Below are positions 27,899 to 37,287 of a stretch of 64,000 nucleotides of DNA, in pieces. How positions within the stretch are numbered: position 1 is the first letter of the stretch; every line of letters begins with the position of its first letter. The notes beneath the pieces were generated by a model. The model ran no database searches. It saw only the letters and a program-made list of their open reading frames with translations, and was not told the origin of the DNA. This DNA is from Paludibacteraceae bacterium (GTDB lineage Bacteria; Bacteroidota; Bacteroidia; Bacteroidales; Paludibacteraceae), in contig JARLGW010000012.1 of assembly GCA_031292565.1 (NCBI GenBank), forward strand, positions 248,001 through 312,000. The letters are read 5' to 3'. The position numbers and the translations under genes were made by a program.

Positions 27899-28770
27899 TT
27901 TGCTGCTTGAAGTTGAAGTTGATCCTGTTCTTTCCTGTGTTTATATTCAAGCACATCCACGTAGGATACTGTTTTGAAGTTGACTGACAATTTTACTTTT
28001 ATGTTGTAGTAATTATCATCACTTGATTTTGAGAAACCTTCAACGGTTCCAACAAGAATTCCTTCCGGGAAAAAATCAGAATATCCACTTGTTACAATTG
28101 TGTCTCCTTTTCTTACCGGTACATGGCGTGGTACTTGTATCATATTGGCATAGCGATAATCTTCCCCAGTCCATTTCAAAGAACCAATGTCTTTAATTAC
28201 ACCCATAGAATCGTTAGCGGCTATCACTTTCCCTTTTATCTTACAACTAATTTGTGCTTTAGGGTTCAAGATAGGCATTACTACCGAGAAATGTTCGGAT
28301 ACCGTTTTTACTATACCTACCACGCCTTGCGAATTAATAACACTCATTTCTTCTTTAATTCCATCATTCGATCCTCTATTGAGGGTGATATAATTTTGAA
28401 GCTTATTTATGCTGTTATTAATAACTTTGGCCGAATAGCATATATATTCTTTTTCAGGGTCAAGCACGATAGATTTTTTTCGTTGAGAATCAACTCTTAA
28501 ACTATTGTATTGATTATCAACAAGAATAAGCTTATTCTTTAATGCTGCATTTTCTACGGCCAACTCTTGATTGACTTGTTTCAAACCAAAATAATCCCAA
28601 ACAGATTGGTTCGCTTCGTATATTTTAGCAGACACACTATTACAGGAGGTAAAGAATACACTTTGCTGAAACTTGTTGCTGTTTACAACAAGCAAGAGCG
28701 ATCCTACTTCCAATAATGCAAATAAAAAATAAACCCCGTATGTAAGAAAAAACTTAATTAATGTCTTCAT
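27895..28770 (-). CDS. mreC: Rod-shape determining protein MreC
   Basis: Protein of 291 residues: a single N-terminal membrane helix (about 11-30), then a coiled coil (about 60-95) and a periplasmic beta-domain with GSNDGIKEEMSVINSQGVVG, which is the MreC core signature, and VTSGYSDFFPEGILVGTVE. It links cytoplasmic MreB to periplasmic PBP2. It lies 28 bases after mreB and overlaps mreD. Confidence 0.94.
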   Translation of the reverse strand: MKTLIKFFLTYGVYFLFALLEVGSLLLVVNSNKFQQSVFFTSCNSVSAKIYEANQSVWDYFGLKQVNQELAVENAALKNKLILVDNQYNSLRVDSQRKKSIVLDPEKEYICYSAKVINNSINKLQNYITLNRGSNDGIKEEMSVINSQGVVGIVKTVSEHFSVVMPILNPKAQISCKIKGKVIAANDSMGVIKDIGSLKWTGEDYRYANMIQVPRHVPVRKGDTIVTSGYSDFFPEGILVGTVEGFSKSSDDNYYNIKVKLSVNFKTVSYVDVLEYKHRKEQDQLQLQAAK

Positions 28771-28798
28771 TCTATTTCATGAAGAAAAGTAGATTTTA

Positions 28799-29818
28799 TT
28801 ATCTCATTAAGAATGAGAACTTATCCACATTCTTTAGTGCTACTCCTGTACCTCTTGCTACTGCACGCAACGGATCTTCGGCAATGTGGAATGGAATATT
28901 TATTTTGTCAGACAAACGTTTATCCAATCCACGAAGCAAAGCTCCACCACCCGCTAAATAAATACCTTTACGAACGATGTCGGCATACAATTCAGGAGGC
29001 GTTTGTTCCAATGCGCTCAAGATAGCGGCTTCAATCTTGGAAATAGATTTTTCCAAGCAATGCGCTATTTCCTGATAAGACACGGGTACTTCAAGAGGTA
29101 ACGCGGTCATACGGTTTGGCCCGTGTACAATATAATCTTCAGGAGCATCCTCCAAATCGGTAAGCGAAGCTCCAACATTGATCTTTATTAATTCGGCAGT
29201 ACGTTCTCCAACACGAATGTTGTGCTGACGACCCATATATTCCATAATATCAGCAGTCAAATCATCACCTGCGATACGAATTGATTTATTAGATACAATA
29301 CCTCCCAACGATATTACTGCAATTTCGGTAGTACCACCGCCGATATCTACTACCATGTTGCCTTCGGGAGCTTCCACATCAATACCAATACCAATAGCTG
29401 CCGCCATAGGTTCGTATATCATATATACATCACGGCCACCCGCGTGTTCGGAAGAGTCACGAACGGCACGAATTTCAACTTCAGTGGATCCTGATGGGAT
29501 ACATACCACCATTTTTAATGATGGAGAAAACAATCTCGGCTTATTATTAATCATGGCAATCATACCACGAATCATTTGCTCGGCAGCATAGAAATCGGCA
29601 ATCACCCCATCGCGTAATGGACGAACGGTGCGAATATTTTCGTGCGTTTTCCCTTGCATCTGTCTTGCCTTTTCGCCAATGGCAATCAGTTTGTCGGTTC
29701 GTCGGTCAAGTGCCACGATAGAAGGCTCGTCGACTACGATTTTATCATTGCAAATAATAATGGTATTTGCAGTTCCAAGGTCAATTGCAATCTCTTGGGT
29801 AAATGAAAATAGTCCCAT
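28799..29818 (-). CDS. mreB: Rod-shape determining actin-like protein MreB
   Basis: Bacterial actin of 339 residues that positions the elongasome. N-terminal IAIDLGTANTII is the phosphate 1 loop, VVDIGGGTTEIAVISLGG (about 163-180) the phosphate 2 loop, and IYLAGGGALLRGLD (about 296-309) the adenosine motif. It lies 33 bases downstream of purH and first in the mre block. Confidence 0.97.
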   Translation of the reverse strand: MGLFSFTQEIAIDLGTANTIIICNDKIVVDEPSIVALDRRTDKLIAIGEKARQMQGKTHENIRTVRPLRDGVIADFYAAEQMIRGMIAMINNKPRLFSPSLKMVVCIPSGSTEVEIRAVRDSSEHAGGRDVYMIYEPMAAAIGIGIDVEAPEGNMVVDIGGGTTEIAVISLGGIVSNKSIRIAGDDLTADIMEYMGRQHNIRVGERTAELIKINVGASLTDLEDAPEDYIVHGPNRMTALPLEVPVSYQEIAHCLEKSISKIEAAILSALEQTPPELYADIVRKGIYLAGGGALLRGLDKRLSDKINIPFHIAEDPLRAVARGTGVALKNVDKFSFLMR

Positions 29819-29851
29819 AATTTTGTTTATATCTCTGAAAGTAAATAGTTC

Positions 29852-31375
29852 TTAATGTTTAAAATGACGGAATCCCGTGGTGACCATAGATAAACCGTGT
29901 TCATCACAATAATCAATGGAAAGCTGATCGCGTATCGAGCCTCCGGGTTGAATTACGGAAACAATACCAGCCTGACTTGCAATTTCCACACAATCGGGAA
30001 ATGGAAAAAATGCATCCGAAGCCATAACCGCACCATTCAAATCGAATCCGAAGGTTTTGGCTTTTTCAATAGCCTGTTTTAATGCATCCACACGCGATGT
30101 TTGCCCTACTCCGCTAGCTAATAGCTGTTTGCCTTTAGCTAAAATAATAGCGTTTGATTTTGTATGTTTAACCAATTTGTTTGCAAACAACAAATCGTCT
30201 ATTAAAGACGTATCGGGAGCCTTTTTGGTTACAACCTTTAAATCATTTTCTGTTTCCGTTTTCAAATCTTTATCTTGCAAAAGTACACCGTTTAATACGG
30301 TACGGATCTGTTTTTGTTTTAATTTAGCTTCTTTTAGGATTAAAATAATCCGGCTTTGCTTTTGCGTAAGAATTTCTAAAGCATCCACATCATAATCGGG
30401 AGCGATAATCACTTCGTAGAAAAGTTTGTGAATTTCTTCTGCTGTAGCCTTGTCTATTACTGCATTTGTAATGAGTACCCCACCGTAGGCAGAAACCGGG
30501 TCGCCGGCCAATGCATCCTTCCAAGCATCCAAAAGTATAGGGCGGGAAGCCAGTCCACAAGCATTATTATGTTTTAAGATGGCAAACGTTACATCTTCAA
30601 AATCATTTATCAAATTGACAGCCGCATCTATATCAAGTAAATTGTTGTATGATATTTCTTTTCCTTGCAGTTGTTCAAACAGGTCTTCAAATTTACCGAA
30701 GAACACTGCTTTTTGGTGAGGGTTTTCACCGTATCGAAGTATTTTAGCTTCGTTCTCGGTGTAACGAAGATAGCTTCCTTCACCACCGTCGAACCAATTG
30801 AAAATAGCCGAATCGTAATGAGACGAAACCGAGAATGCTTCTTTGGCAAACCATTTACGATCTTCCACCGTGGTTTCGGCTCCTTTGTTTTGAATCAATT
30901 CATATAAAGGTTCGTATTGGGCTTTTGATGCCACAATAACAACATCTTTGAAATTTTTGGCCGCTGCGCGGATAAGAGAAATACCCCCGATGTCTATTTT
31001 CTCAATAATTGACTGACTATCTGCCCCCGAAGCAACAGTGTCTTCAAAAGGATACAAATCAACAATAACTAAATCAATTTCGGGAATATCGTATTGCGCA
31101 ATTTGTTCTTTATCTCCTTCATTTTCTCTTCGGCAAAGAATGCCTCCAAATATCTTTGGATGAAGGGTTTTTACTCGTCCGCCCAAGATGGCCGGGTAGT
31201 TGGTTAACGATTCCACAGCCTGACATGGAATGCCTAACGATTCAATAAATGTTTGTGTTCCTCCTGTTGAAATGAACTTTACTCCTTCCTGGTGTAACAA
31301 TTTTATAATTAAGTCCAGCTTATCTTTGTGATAAACAGAAACCAGCGCAGTTCTAATTCTCTTATTATCAGTCAT
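29852..31375 (-). CDS. purH: Bifunctional AICAR transformylase / IMP cyclohydrolase
   Basis: Protein of 507 residues catalysing the last two steps of IMP synthesis, using 10-formyl-THF. The N-terminal cyclohydrolase domain has KFISTGGTQTFIES and GGRVKTLHPKIFGGIL. The transformylase domain has RYGENPHQKAVF, FAILKHNNACGLAS (the KH catalytic pair) and GDPVSAYGG. The C-terminus holds ASDAFFPFPDCVEIA and IQPGGSIRDQ. It is the first gene of the run leading into mreB; cotranscription with the shape genes is likely from the 33-base gap. Confidence 0.96.
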   Translation of the reverse strand: MTDNKRIRTALVSVYHKDKLDLIIKLLHQEGVKFISTGGTQTFIESLGIPCQAVESLTNYPAILGGRVKTLHPKIFGGILCRRENEGDKEQIAQYDIPEIDLVIVDLYPFEDTVASGADSQSIIEKIDIGGISLIRAAAKNFKDVVIVASKAQYEPLYELIQNKGAETTVEDRKWFAKEAFSVSSHYDSAIFNWFDGGEGSYLRYTENEAKILRYGENPHQKAVFFGKFEDLFEQLQGKEISYNNLLDIDAAVNLINDFEDVTFAILKHNNACGLASRPILLDAWKDALAGDPVSAYGGVLITNAVIDKATAEEIHKLFYEVIIAPDYDVDALEILTQKQSRIILILKEAKLKQKQIRTVLNGVLLQDKDLKTETENDLKVVTKKAPDTSLIDDLLFANKLVKHTKSNAIILAKGKQLLASGVGQTSRVDALKQAIEKAKTFGFDLNGAVMASDAFFPFPDCVEIASQAGIVSVIQPGGSIRDQLSIDYCDEHGLSMVTTGFRHFKH

Positions 31376-31749
31376 TTATATATTATATAAGATATGTGTG
31401 GCAAAGGTATTAAAAATATACTAACCAAACATCAAAATAAAGTAATAAAAATGGAAAAATTGTAGAACAAATCAAATTGCCAGACTCTTTATTTTTCCAA
31501 AATTGAATGCGAATGTACATTATTTTAATATAAATAAAGCACATTCGCAAATTAAATATGCGAAAAAATAAGAAAAGAATATTTCTGTATAAATTTTCGA
31601 TGAAAAGGATGTTTTTATCTAAGTCCGATTCGTTATGAAAATAGAAAAAAATATAACAAAAAACACATTTTGTTGAATTTTCACAAGTCATTCATATAAA
31701 ATACTGTATATTCGCACCTTAAAATTTTAGAAAATAATTAATAGAATAC
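31376..31749. other. AT-rich intergenic region between divergent purH and FKBP genes
   Basis: This 374-base gap holds two outward promoters: the purH -7 element (31409-31402, minus) and a TATATTCG element at 31707-31714 (plus) ahead of the FKBP genes. A 9-bp inverted repeat TGCGAATGT/ACATTCGCA (31508-31516, 31541-31549) with a 24-base spacer lies in the middle. No convincing gene is seen. Confidence 0.6.
31402..31409 (-). promoter_or_regulatory. purH-mre operon promoter -7 element
   Basis: On the minus strand TACCTTTG matches TAnnTTTG, with a TTG about 16 bases upstream. It is 27 bases before the purH start. Confidence 0.55.
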
Positions 31750-32334
31750 ATGAAAGAAATTAGCTACGCGTTAGGCCTAAACATTGGGAATAACCTATTA
31801 GGTGCGGGAGTAAAGCAACTTGAATTAAATACCTTTTTAAAAGGAGTGCAAGATGCCTTGGAAAGCAAACCGCAAGATATGACCAACCAAGAAGCTCAAG
31901 CAATTTTAAATGACTATTTCACAAAGCTACAAGAGCAACAATCAGAAGGTAAAATCAAAGAAGGAGCCGAATTCTTGGCCGAAAATGCAAAACGTGAAGG
32001 TGTAACAACCTTGCCAAGCGGTTTGCAATACGAAGTGTTAGTGGCCGGAAATGGTGCTAAACCCACATCTGCACAAAGCGTGAAATGTCATTATCATGGT
32101 ACATTAATAGATGGAACCGTATTTGATAGCTCCGTGCTTAGAGGTGAACCCGCTACATTTGGTGTAGGTCAGGTTATAAAAGGATGGGTTGAAGCTCTTC
32201 AACTGATGGAAGTAGGTTCTAAATGGAAATTATTTATTCCATCTGAATTAGCATACGGTTCGCAAGGTGCAGGGCAACAAATAGCACCTTATAGCACCTT
32301 GGTTTTTGAAGTAGAATTACTTGATATAGTATAA
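31750..32334 (+). CDS. FKBP-type peptidyl-prolyl isomerase, no signal peptide
   Basis: Protein of 194 residues. An FkpA-type N-terminal helical domain (SYALGLNIGNNL, about residues 4-15) precedes a C-terminal FKBP domain (about 95-194) with CHYHGTLIDGTVFDSS, VIKGWVEALQLM and LAYGSQGAG. No signal peptide is visible, so it should be cytoplasmic. It is the first of three tandem FKBP genes; the others carry a signal peptide and a lipobox respectively. It catalyses cis-trans isomerisation of prolyl bonds and may act as a chaperone. Confidence 0.92.
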   Translation: MKEISYALGLNIGNNLLGAGVKQLELNTFLKGVQDALESKPQDMTNQEAQAILNDYFTKLQEQQSEGKIKEGAEFLAENAKREGVTTLPSGLQYEVLVAGNGAKPTSAQSVKCHYHGTLIDGTVFDSSVLRGEPATFGVGQVIKGWVEALQLMEVGSKWKLFIPSELAYGSQGAGQQIAPYSTLVFEVELLDIV

Positions 32335-32367
32335 TATAATAATGTAATTAATTAATCATTGATTTTT

Positions 32368-33078
32368 ATGAAGAAATTTATTTTAATTGCAATGGCTTGT
32401 TTGTTTACAGCAACTGCCGTTTTTGCAGCAAAAGGGCCACAAAAACCCAAAAAAGTAAAAATGAAAGACCAGACGGATACCATCAGTTATTCTATTGGTG
32501 TTGCCGTGGGTAGAGATTTGAGAAAACAATTGGTTCAAACCATGGACAGCAAGCAAAACACAAAATTGCTTCTTGAAGGGCTTACTAGTTCAATAAATGG
32601 AGACACTACCTGTATTTCGCCGGCTATAGCCGATACCCTTGTTCAAAAATACATGAAAGCTGTTTTTGAGAAAAAAGAAAAAATACGCATAGAAAAGAAT
32701 GCAGCCTTTTTGAAAGAAAATGCTAAAAAACCTGGTATTGTTACTTTGCCAAGCGGTTTGCAATATCAAGTTCTTACTCCAGGAACAGGCGAACACCCAA
32801 CCGATTCAAGTACAGTAAAAGTACATTACGAAGGATCTTTAATTGACGGAACCGTATTCGACAGTTCTATAAAAAGAGGACAACCTGTAGAATTGGCTTT
32901 GAACAGAGTAATTAAAGGATGGTCCGAAGGTGTTTTGCAAATGGCTGTCGGCGCAAAATATAAATTATTCGTTCCTGCCGAATTAGGATATGGTGCTCAA
33001 CAAGTAGGCCCTATCCCTCCAAATTCAGCATTAATTTTTGAAGTTCAACTTTTAGAAATAGTCAAACAAAAAAAATAG
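32368..33078 (+). CDS. FKBP-type peptidyl-prolyl isomerase, exported
   Basis: Protein of 236 residues. Start ATG 32368 gives the signal peptide MKKFILIAMACLFTATAVFA with an AxA-type cleavage site, so periplasmic. An FkpA-like N-terminal domain (SYSIGVAVGRDL) is followed by the FKBP domain (VHYEGSLIDGTVFDSS, VIKGWSEGVLQM, LGYGAQQVGPIPPN). Second of three tandem paralogues, 33 bases after the first and 9 bases before the third. Confidence 0.92.
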   Translation: MKKFILIAMACLFTATAVFAAKGPQKPKKVKMKDQTDTISYSIGVAVGRDLRKQLVQTMDSKQNTKLLLEGLTSSINGDTTCISPAIADTLVQKYMKAVFEKKEKIRIEKNAAFLKENAKKPGIVTLPSGLQYQVLTPGTGEHPTDSSTVKVHYEGSLIDGTVFDSSIKRGQPVELALNRVIKGWSEGVLQMAVGAKYKLFVPAELGYGAQQVGPIPPNSALIFEVQLLEIVKQKK

Positions 33079-33087
33079 ATTTAAAAC

Positions 33088-33939
33088 ATGAAAAAAGTTA
33101 GTATTTTACTAGTAGGCGCACTCGTTGCTGGTATTCTTTTTACCTCTTGTAATAAAAGCAAAGGAGGCGAAAAAGTAGATTTGAAAACTCAAAAAGATTC
33201 TTTAAGCTATGCTTACGGAGTTGGTTATGGTTCACATATATTAAGCAATTACCTTAAAGGAGACTCTGCAGGGAAAAACTATGATGCTTTATTAAAAGGT
33301 GTCAAAGAAGGCTTAGATAGCAAAGATACATCTATCAGTTACTATGCTTTAGGGTTAAACATTGGAGCTCAATTGAAAAAAGATGCTGAAAAAGGATTGA
33401 TGGCCGATTCTTCTTTAAAAATGGATTTGGAAACAATTAAGAAAGCATTGTTCGGAGCTATTGAAAAGAAAAAACTGCAAATAACCGACGAACAAGCAAA
33501 TGTTGTTTTGCAATCAATTGTGGAAAAAGAACAACAAAAGCAAATGACTAAAAAATTCGGAAATAATAAAGTTGAAGGCGAAAAATTCTTAGCTCAAAAC
33601 AAAACAAAACAAGGTGTTGTTACCACTGCTAGCGGATTACAATACGAAGTAGTTAAAGCCGGTAATGGTCCAAAACCTAAAGCTACCGATAAAGTAAAGG
33701 TAAACTATAAAGGAACATTAATAAACGGAACCGTATTTGATAGTTCAAAAGAACCTGTTACATTCCCTGTAAACCAAGTAATTAAAGGTTGGCAAGAAGC
33801 ATTACAATTAATGCCTGTAGGTTCCAAATGGAAAGTTTACATTCCTCAAGAATTAGCTTATGGCGCAAGAAGCCAAAACCCAATACCTCCATTTTCAGCT
33901 CTTGTTTTTGAAGTTGAATTGCTTAGTATTGAAAAATAA
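33088..33939 (+). CDS. FKBP-type peptidyl-prolyl isomerase, lipoprotein
   Basis: Protein of 283 residues. N-terminal MKKVSILLVGALVAGILFTSC looks like a lipoprotein signal with Cys21 as lipidation site. A long FkpA-type helical N-domain (about residues 30-170; SYAYGVGYGSHIL) precedes the FKBP domain (VNYKGTLINGTVFDSS, VIKGWQEALQLM, LAYGARSQNPIPPF). Third of three paralogues; the transcript ends at the terminator 33961-34003. Confidence 0.92.
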   Translation: MKKVSILLVGALVAGILFTSCNKSKGGEKVDLKTQKDSLSYAYGVGYGSHILSNYLKGDSAGKNYDALLKGVKEGLDSKDTSISYYALGLNIGAQLKKDAEKGLMADSSLKMDLETIKKALFGAIEKKKLQITDEQANVVLQSIVEKEQQKQMTKKFGNNKVEGEKFLAQNKTKQGVVTTASGLQYEVVKAGNGPKPKATDKVKVNYKGTLINGTVFDSSKEPVTFPVNQVIKGWQEALQLMPVGSKWKVYIPQELAYGARSQNPIPPFSALVFEVELLSIEK

Positions 33940-33960
33940 TATATAAATTATTTATTTGAA

Positions 33961-34003
33961 AAAGAGGAGCCTTGGCAAAAACGCCGTGGCTCCTCTTTTT
34001 GTG
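33961..34003 (+). terminator. Terminator of the FKBP gene cluster
   Basis: AAAGAGGAGCC (33961-33971) pairs with GGCTCCTCTTT (33988-33998), with an inner GGC/GCC extension, followed by T-rich sequence. Confidence 0.85.
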
Positions 34004-34042
34004 TTATTTTGTCAATAGAAAGCTAAAAAAAATAGTTATTTA

Positions 34043-34074
34043 TTGCTGTGAATTTAAAATAAATGCTACTTTTG
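34043..34074 (+). promoter_or_regulatory. Promoter of the Lrp-family regulator
   Basis: TTG at 34043-34045, a 21-base spacer, then TACTTTTG at 34067-34074: a close match to the Bacteroidota -33/-7 consensus. Confidence 0.65.
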
Positions 34075-34108
34075 CTGCCCCTAACTAACTATTTGTTAAT
34101 CTAATGCT

Positions 34109-34564
34109 ATGGAAAAAATTGACGAATTAGATCGTAAGATTTTAAACATCATCACAAAAAATGCCCGCATCCCCTTTAAGGACGTTGCTGCAGATTGTGG
34201 TGTATCGCGTGCTGCCATTCATCAACGAGTACAAAGACTCATTGATGCAGGTGTAATAACCGGATCGGGATACAATGTAAATCCGAAAAGTTTGGGCTAT
34301 CACATTAGCACCTATGTGGGTATTAAACTTGAAAAAGGCTCCTTATACAAAGAGGTAGTGCCCGCGTTGGAACAAATACCCGAAATTGTGGAATGTCATT
34401 TCACGTTAGGCCCATACACCTTATTAGTGCGTTTGTTTGCCAAAAACGATGAGCATTTAATGCAACTGCTCAACAACAAAATACAAGAAATTCCCGGCGT
34501 GGTTTCCACCGAAACATTAATGTCCCTCGAAGAACGCATTCAACGCGAAATACCTATTGAATAA
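34109..34564 (+). CDS. Lrp/AsnC family transcriptional regulator
   Basis: Protein of 151 residues. An N-terminal winged HTH (LDRKILNIITKNARIPFKDV then GVSRAAIHQRVQRLIDAGVI, about residues 7-50) precedes a C-terminal RAM/AsnC ligand domain (VGIKLEKGSL ... CHFTLGPYTLLVRLFAKNDEHL). It likely senses an amino acid. No biosynthetic target gene is adjacent; trpS follows under its own promoter. Confidence 0.92.
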   Translation: MEKIDELDRKILNIITKNARIPFKDVAADCGVSRAAIHQRVQRLIDAGVITGSGYNVNPKSLGYHISTYVGIKLEKGSLYKEVVPALEQIPEIVECHFTLGPYTLLVRLFAKNDEHLMQLLNNKIQEIPGVVSTETLMSLEERIQREIPIE

Positions 34565-34596
34565 ATCGCTCTTTAACCAACCGCATAAATGAAACT

Positions 34597-34632
34597 ATAT
34601 CCCTTGCTCTTTATGAGCAAGGGATATTTTTG
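34597..34632 (+). terminator. Terminator of the Lrp gene
   Basis: ATATCCCTTGCTC pairs perfectly with GAGCAAGGGATAT (13 bp, 5-base loop), followed by T5. It ends directly at the trpS promoter. Confidence 0.9.
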
Positions 34633-34633
34633 T

Positions 34634-34641
34634 TACCTTTG
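34634..34641 (+). promoter_or_regulatory. trpS promoter -7 element
   Basis: TACCTTTG immediately follows the Lrp terminator and lies 28 bases before the trpS ATG. Confidence 0.6.
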
Positions 34642-34669
34642 CGGCTTGAAACAAACTTGGATTTAGATC

Positions 34670-35665
34670 ATGGAAACAGTTGTAAGTGGCATCCGTCCCA
34701 CCGGAAGCCTTCATTTAGGAAATTACTTTGGCGCGTTGCAAAATTTTGTGAAGATGCAAAACGAGCATCAATGTTATTTCTTCATTGCCGATTATCATTC
34801 GCTAACTACACATCCTACGCCTCATGACTTGCATGGGAACGTAAAACAAATATTGGTCAATTATTTGGCAGCAGGGCTCGACCCCGAAAAATGCACCCTT
34901 TACCTTCAAAGCGATGTGCCCGAAGTGGTGGAACTCTATTTATTCCTAAACATGAATGCCTACATTGGCGAACTGGAACGTTGTACGTCATTTAAAGATA
35001 AAATACGGGCACAACCCGAAAATATTAATGCCGGATTGCTTACCTATCCAACCTTGATGGCTGCCGACATTTTATTGCACCGTGCCACTAAAGTACCAGT
35101 GGGAAAAGATCAGGAGCAACACCTTGAAATGACCCGTACCTTCGGCAATCGTTTTAACCGTTTGTATAACGTGGATTATTTTAAAGAACCACAAGCATTT
35201 AACTTTGGTGAAAACTTGACAAAGATTCCCGGACTGAATGGAAGTGGCAAGATGGGAAAATCGGAAGGCGAAGGCAATGCTATTTTCTTAGCTGATAAAC
35301 CGGAAGACATCCGCAAGAAAGTGATGAAAGCCGTAACCGATGGCGGCCCCACCGTCCCCAATCAAGAAAAGCCCGAAGCCATTCAAAACCTATTCCAGCT
35401 GATGAATGTGGTTTCTACACCCGAAACGGTAGCTTTCTTCAATGAAAAATACAACACTTGTGCTATCCGCTACGGTGACATGAAAAAACAATTGGCCGAG
35501 GATATGATTAACTTTACAACCCCTTTCCGTGAAAAGATTGAGGACATGCTAAAAAATGATGAATATTTAAGTAAAGTAGTTCATCAAGGAAAAGAAAAAG
35601 CCCGCGAAAGCGCATCAAAAACTATTCGTGAAGTACGCGAAATTATTGGGTTCAAATCCTTCTAA
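34670..35665 (+). CDS. trpS: Tryptophan-tRNA ligase
   Basis: Class I aminoacyl-tRNA synthetase of 331 residues that charges tRNA-Trp. GIRPTGSLHLGNYFGAL (about residues 7-23) carries the HIGH-type motif (HLGN). KMGKSEGEGN (about 199-208) is the KMSKS loop. MAADILLHRATKVPVGKDQEQH is the tryptophan-binding block. Length and start fit the family. It is a single-gene unit with its own promoter and terminator. Confidence 0.96.
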   Translation: METVVSGIRPTGSLHLGNYFGALQNFVKMQNEHQCYFFIADYHSLTTHPTPHDLHGNVKQILVNYLAAGLDPEKCTLYLQSDVPEVVELYLFLNMNAYIGELERCTSFKDKIRAQPENINAGLLTYPTLMAADILLHRATKVPVGKDQEQHLEMTRTFGNRFNRLYNVDYFKEPQAFNFGENLTKIPGLNGSGKMGKSEGEGNAIFLADKPEDIRKKVMKAVTDGGPTVPNQEKPEAIQNLFQLMNVVSTPETVAFFNEKYNTCAIRYGDMKKQLAEDMINFTTPFREKIEDMLKNDEYLSKVVHQGKEKARESASKTIREVREIIGFKSF

Positions 35666-35689
35666 TCACGAGATAAAAATTATAACACC

Positions 35690-35720
35690 AACCGCCTTAA
35701 TTTACTTTGAGGCGGTTTTT
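35690..35720 (+). terminator. Terminator of trpS
   Basis: AACCGCC (35690-35696) pairs with GGCGGTT (35711-35717), followed by a T run. Confidence 0.8.
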
Positions 35721-35788
35721 GTTTGCATCCCATCCAAGTATTCAAAAAATTCGTTTCTTTGTATACATTAATTTGAAAACAACCCGGT

Positions 35789-36682
35789 ATGAAAAGATAT
35801 TTACTTTTATTATCCCTTCTACTCACAGTTAGCCACGGCGTGTGGTCGCAAAAGCAAGTTATCATACCCTACTACGATATGAAAAAAGACCTTTATGGCT
35901 ATAAAGATTCCGTGCTCAACATGGCGGCCATCCCGGCTAAATATACTTTTGCCGACAGATACTGTCAGGGTGTAGCCCGTGTGGAGTTGAATGGCAAATA
36001 TGGGTTTATCGTATTTTCAGGAGAAGAAGCCGTGCCTTTGATGTATGATGATGCCCTCAACATGACAGATAGCCTGGCTGCCGTGAAACTGAACAGCAAA
36101 TGGGGATTTATTGATCGCACGGGCAAAGTGGTAATCCCCATCAAATACGATATGGTTACCGCCTTTAGTGAAAACAGAGCCGCTATTTTCAAGGACAATT
36201 ATTGGGGCTTTATTGATCGGAATGGACGCGAAGTAATAGAATGTATTTTTGGTTACGACGAAAATGTATTTCCCAAATTTAATGGCGGTCTTGCCAACGT
36301 GAAGTTTCGCGATTATTGGGGATACATCACTTCCGTGGGAAAAATTGCCATTGAATTCAAATACGATTGCGCCCTGCCCTTTGAAGGTAATATAGCCGCC
36401 GTGCAAAAAGATTCCAAATGGGGTTTTGTAGATAGAAAAGGCAACGAAGTAATTCCACTGAAGTATGATATTGCCGGAAATTCATTCCCCGTGTTTAAGG
36501 ACGGACTCACTCCCGTGTCTGTAGATAACCGCTATGGTTATATCGACCGAAAAGGCAAAGAGGTAATACCCTTGATATACGATTACACGTCCAATTTTGA
36601 AAAAGGGGTAGCCTCGGTGCGCCTCGGCAGCGAATCGTTTTACATAAACACCAAAGGCGAACGGGTGGACAAAAAGCCCTAG
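35789..36682 (+). CDS. Exported WG-repeat protein
   Basis: Protein of 297 residues with signal peptide [20 protein letters not shown]. It then has about five to six WG repeats, each of the form [18 protein letters not shown] (for example near residues 103, 137, 174, 210 and 250). The repeats probably build a beta-rich surface for protein or ligand binding; no enzymatic motif is present. The stop codon overlaps the convergent rnhB stop at CTAG 36679-36682. Confidence 0.85.
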   Translation: MKRYLLLLSLLLTVSHGVWSQKQVIIPYYDMKKDLYGYKDSVLNMAAIPAKYTFADRYCQGVARVELNGKYGFIVFSGEEAVPLMYDDALNMTDSLAAVKLNSKWGFIDRTGKVVIPIKYDMVTAFSENRAAIFKDNYWGFIDRNGREVIECIFGYDENVFPKFNGGLANVKFRDYWGYITSVGKIAIEFKYDCALPFEGNIAAVQKDSKWGFVDRKGNEVIPLKYDIAGNSFPVFKDGLTPVSVDNRYGYIDRKGKEVIPLIYDYTSNFEKGVASVRLGSESFYINTKGERVDKKP

Positions 36683-37287
36683 GGCTGGAATTTTAGTTCC
36701 AACTGGTTGTCCAGCAACCTGTAGCTCATTCTATGGTAAGGCGACACGCCGTGTAGCCGGATAGCCGCCCGGTGTTTGCGGGTAGGGTAGCCCTTGTTGT
36801 GATCCCAGTTGTAAACCGGAAACTCCTCATGCAACGCCAGCATGTAATCGTCCCTGTACGTTTTAGCCAAAATAGATGCCGCCGCTATGGGCAGATATTT
36901 ACCATCACCTTTCACGATGCAGGTATGAGGCACTTCCTTATATTTTTTGAATCGGTTGCCGTCTATAAGTAAATGTTCAGGTTGTACCGTAAGTTGATTG
37001 ATTGCACGGTGCATGGCTAGAAATGAGGCATTGAGGATATTTATCTCGTCAATTTCTTCGGCGGTAACAATGCCTACCGCCCAAGCCAGGGCCTGCTCTT
37101 CTATCACGGGGCGAAGCTGGTATCTTTGTTTCTCCGTCAGTTGTTTGGAGTCGTTCAGCAAATCGTTTTCAAAATCGGGAGGCAGAATCACCGCCGCTGC
37201 AAATACCGAACCCGCTAGGCATCCCCGTCCGGCTTCATCGCAACCAGCTTCCAGTAGTCCTTGTTTATATGATAGTAGGAGAGCCAT
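36679..37287 (-). CDS. rnhB: Ribonuclease HII
   Basis: Protein of 202 residues that cuts RNA in RNA-DNA hybrids and at misincorporated ribonucleotides. The N-terminal [14 protein letters not shown] (about residues 17-30) holds the first acidic pair (D, E). LLIDGNRF and [22 protein letters not shown] carry the later catalytic aspartates. Its start overlaps the last base of the upstream HD-domain gene, giving an operon order M28 peptidase, HD protein, rnhB. Confidence 0.95.
   Translation of the reverse strand: MALLLSYKQGLLEAGCDEAGRGCLAGSVFAAAVILPPDFENDLLNDSKQLTEKQRYQLRPVIEEQALAWAVGIVTAEEIDEINILNASFLAMHRAINQLTVQPEHLLIDGNRFKKYKEVPHTCIVKGDGKYLPIAAASILAKTYRDDYMLALHEEFPVYNWDHNKGYPTRKHRAAIRLHGVSPYHRMSYRLLDNQLELKFQP

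Noticed and set aside
31410-31691. 93-residue open frame on the minus strand in the purH-FKBP gap
   Set aside because: Very hydrophobic and AT-driven sequence with no recognisable motif, overlapping the purH promoter and an inverted repeat.
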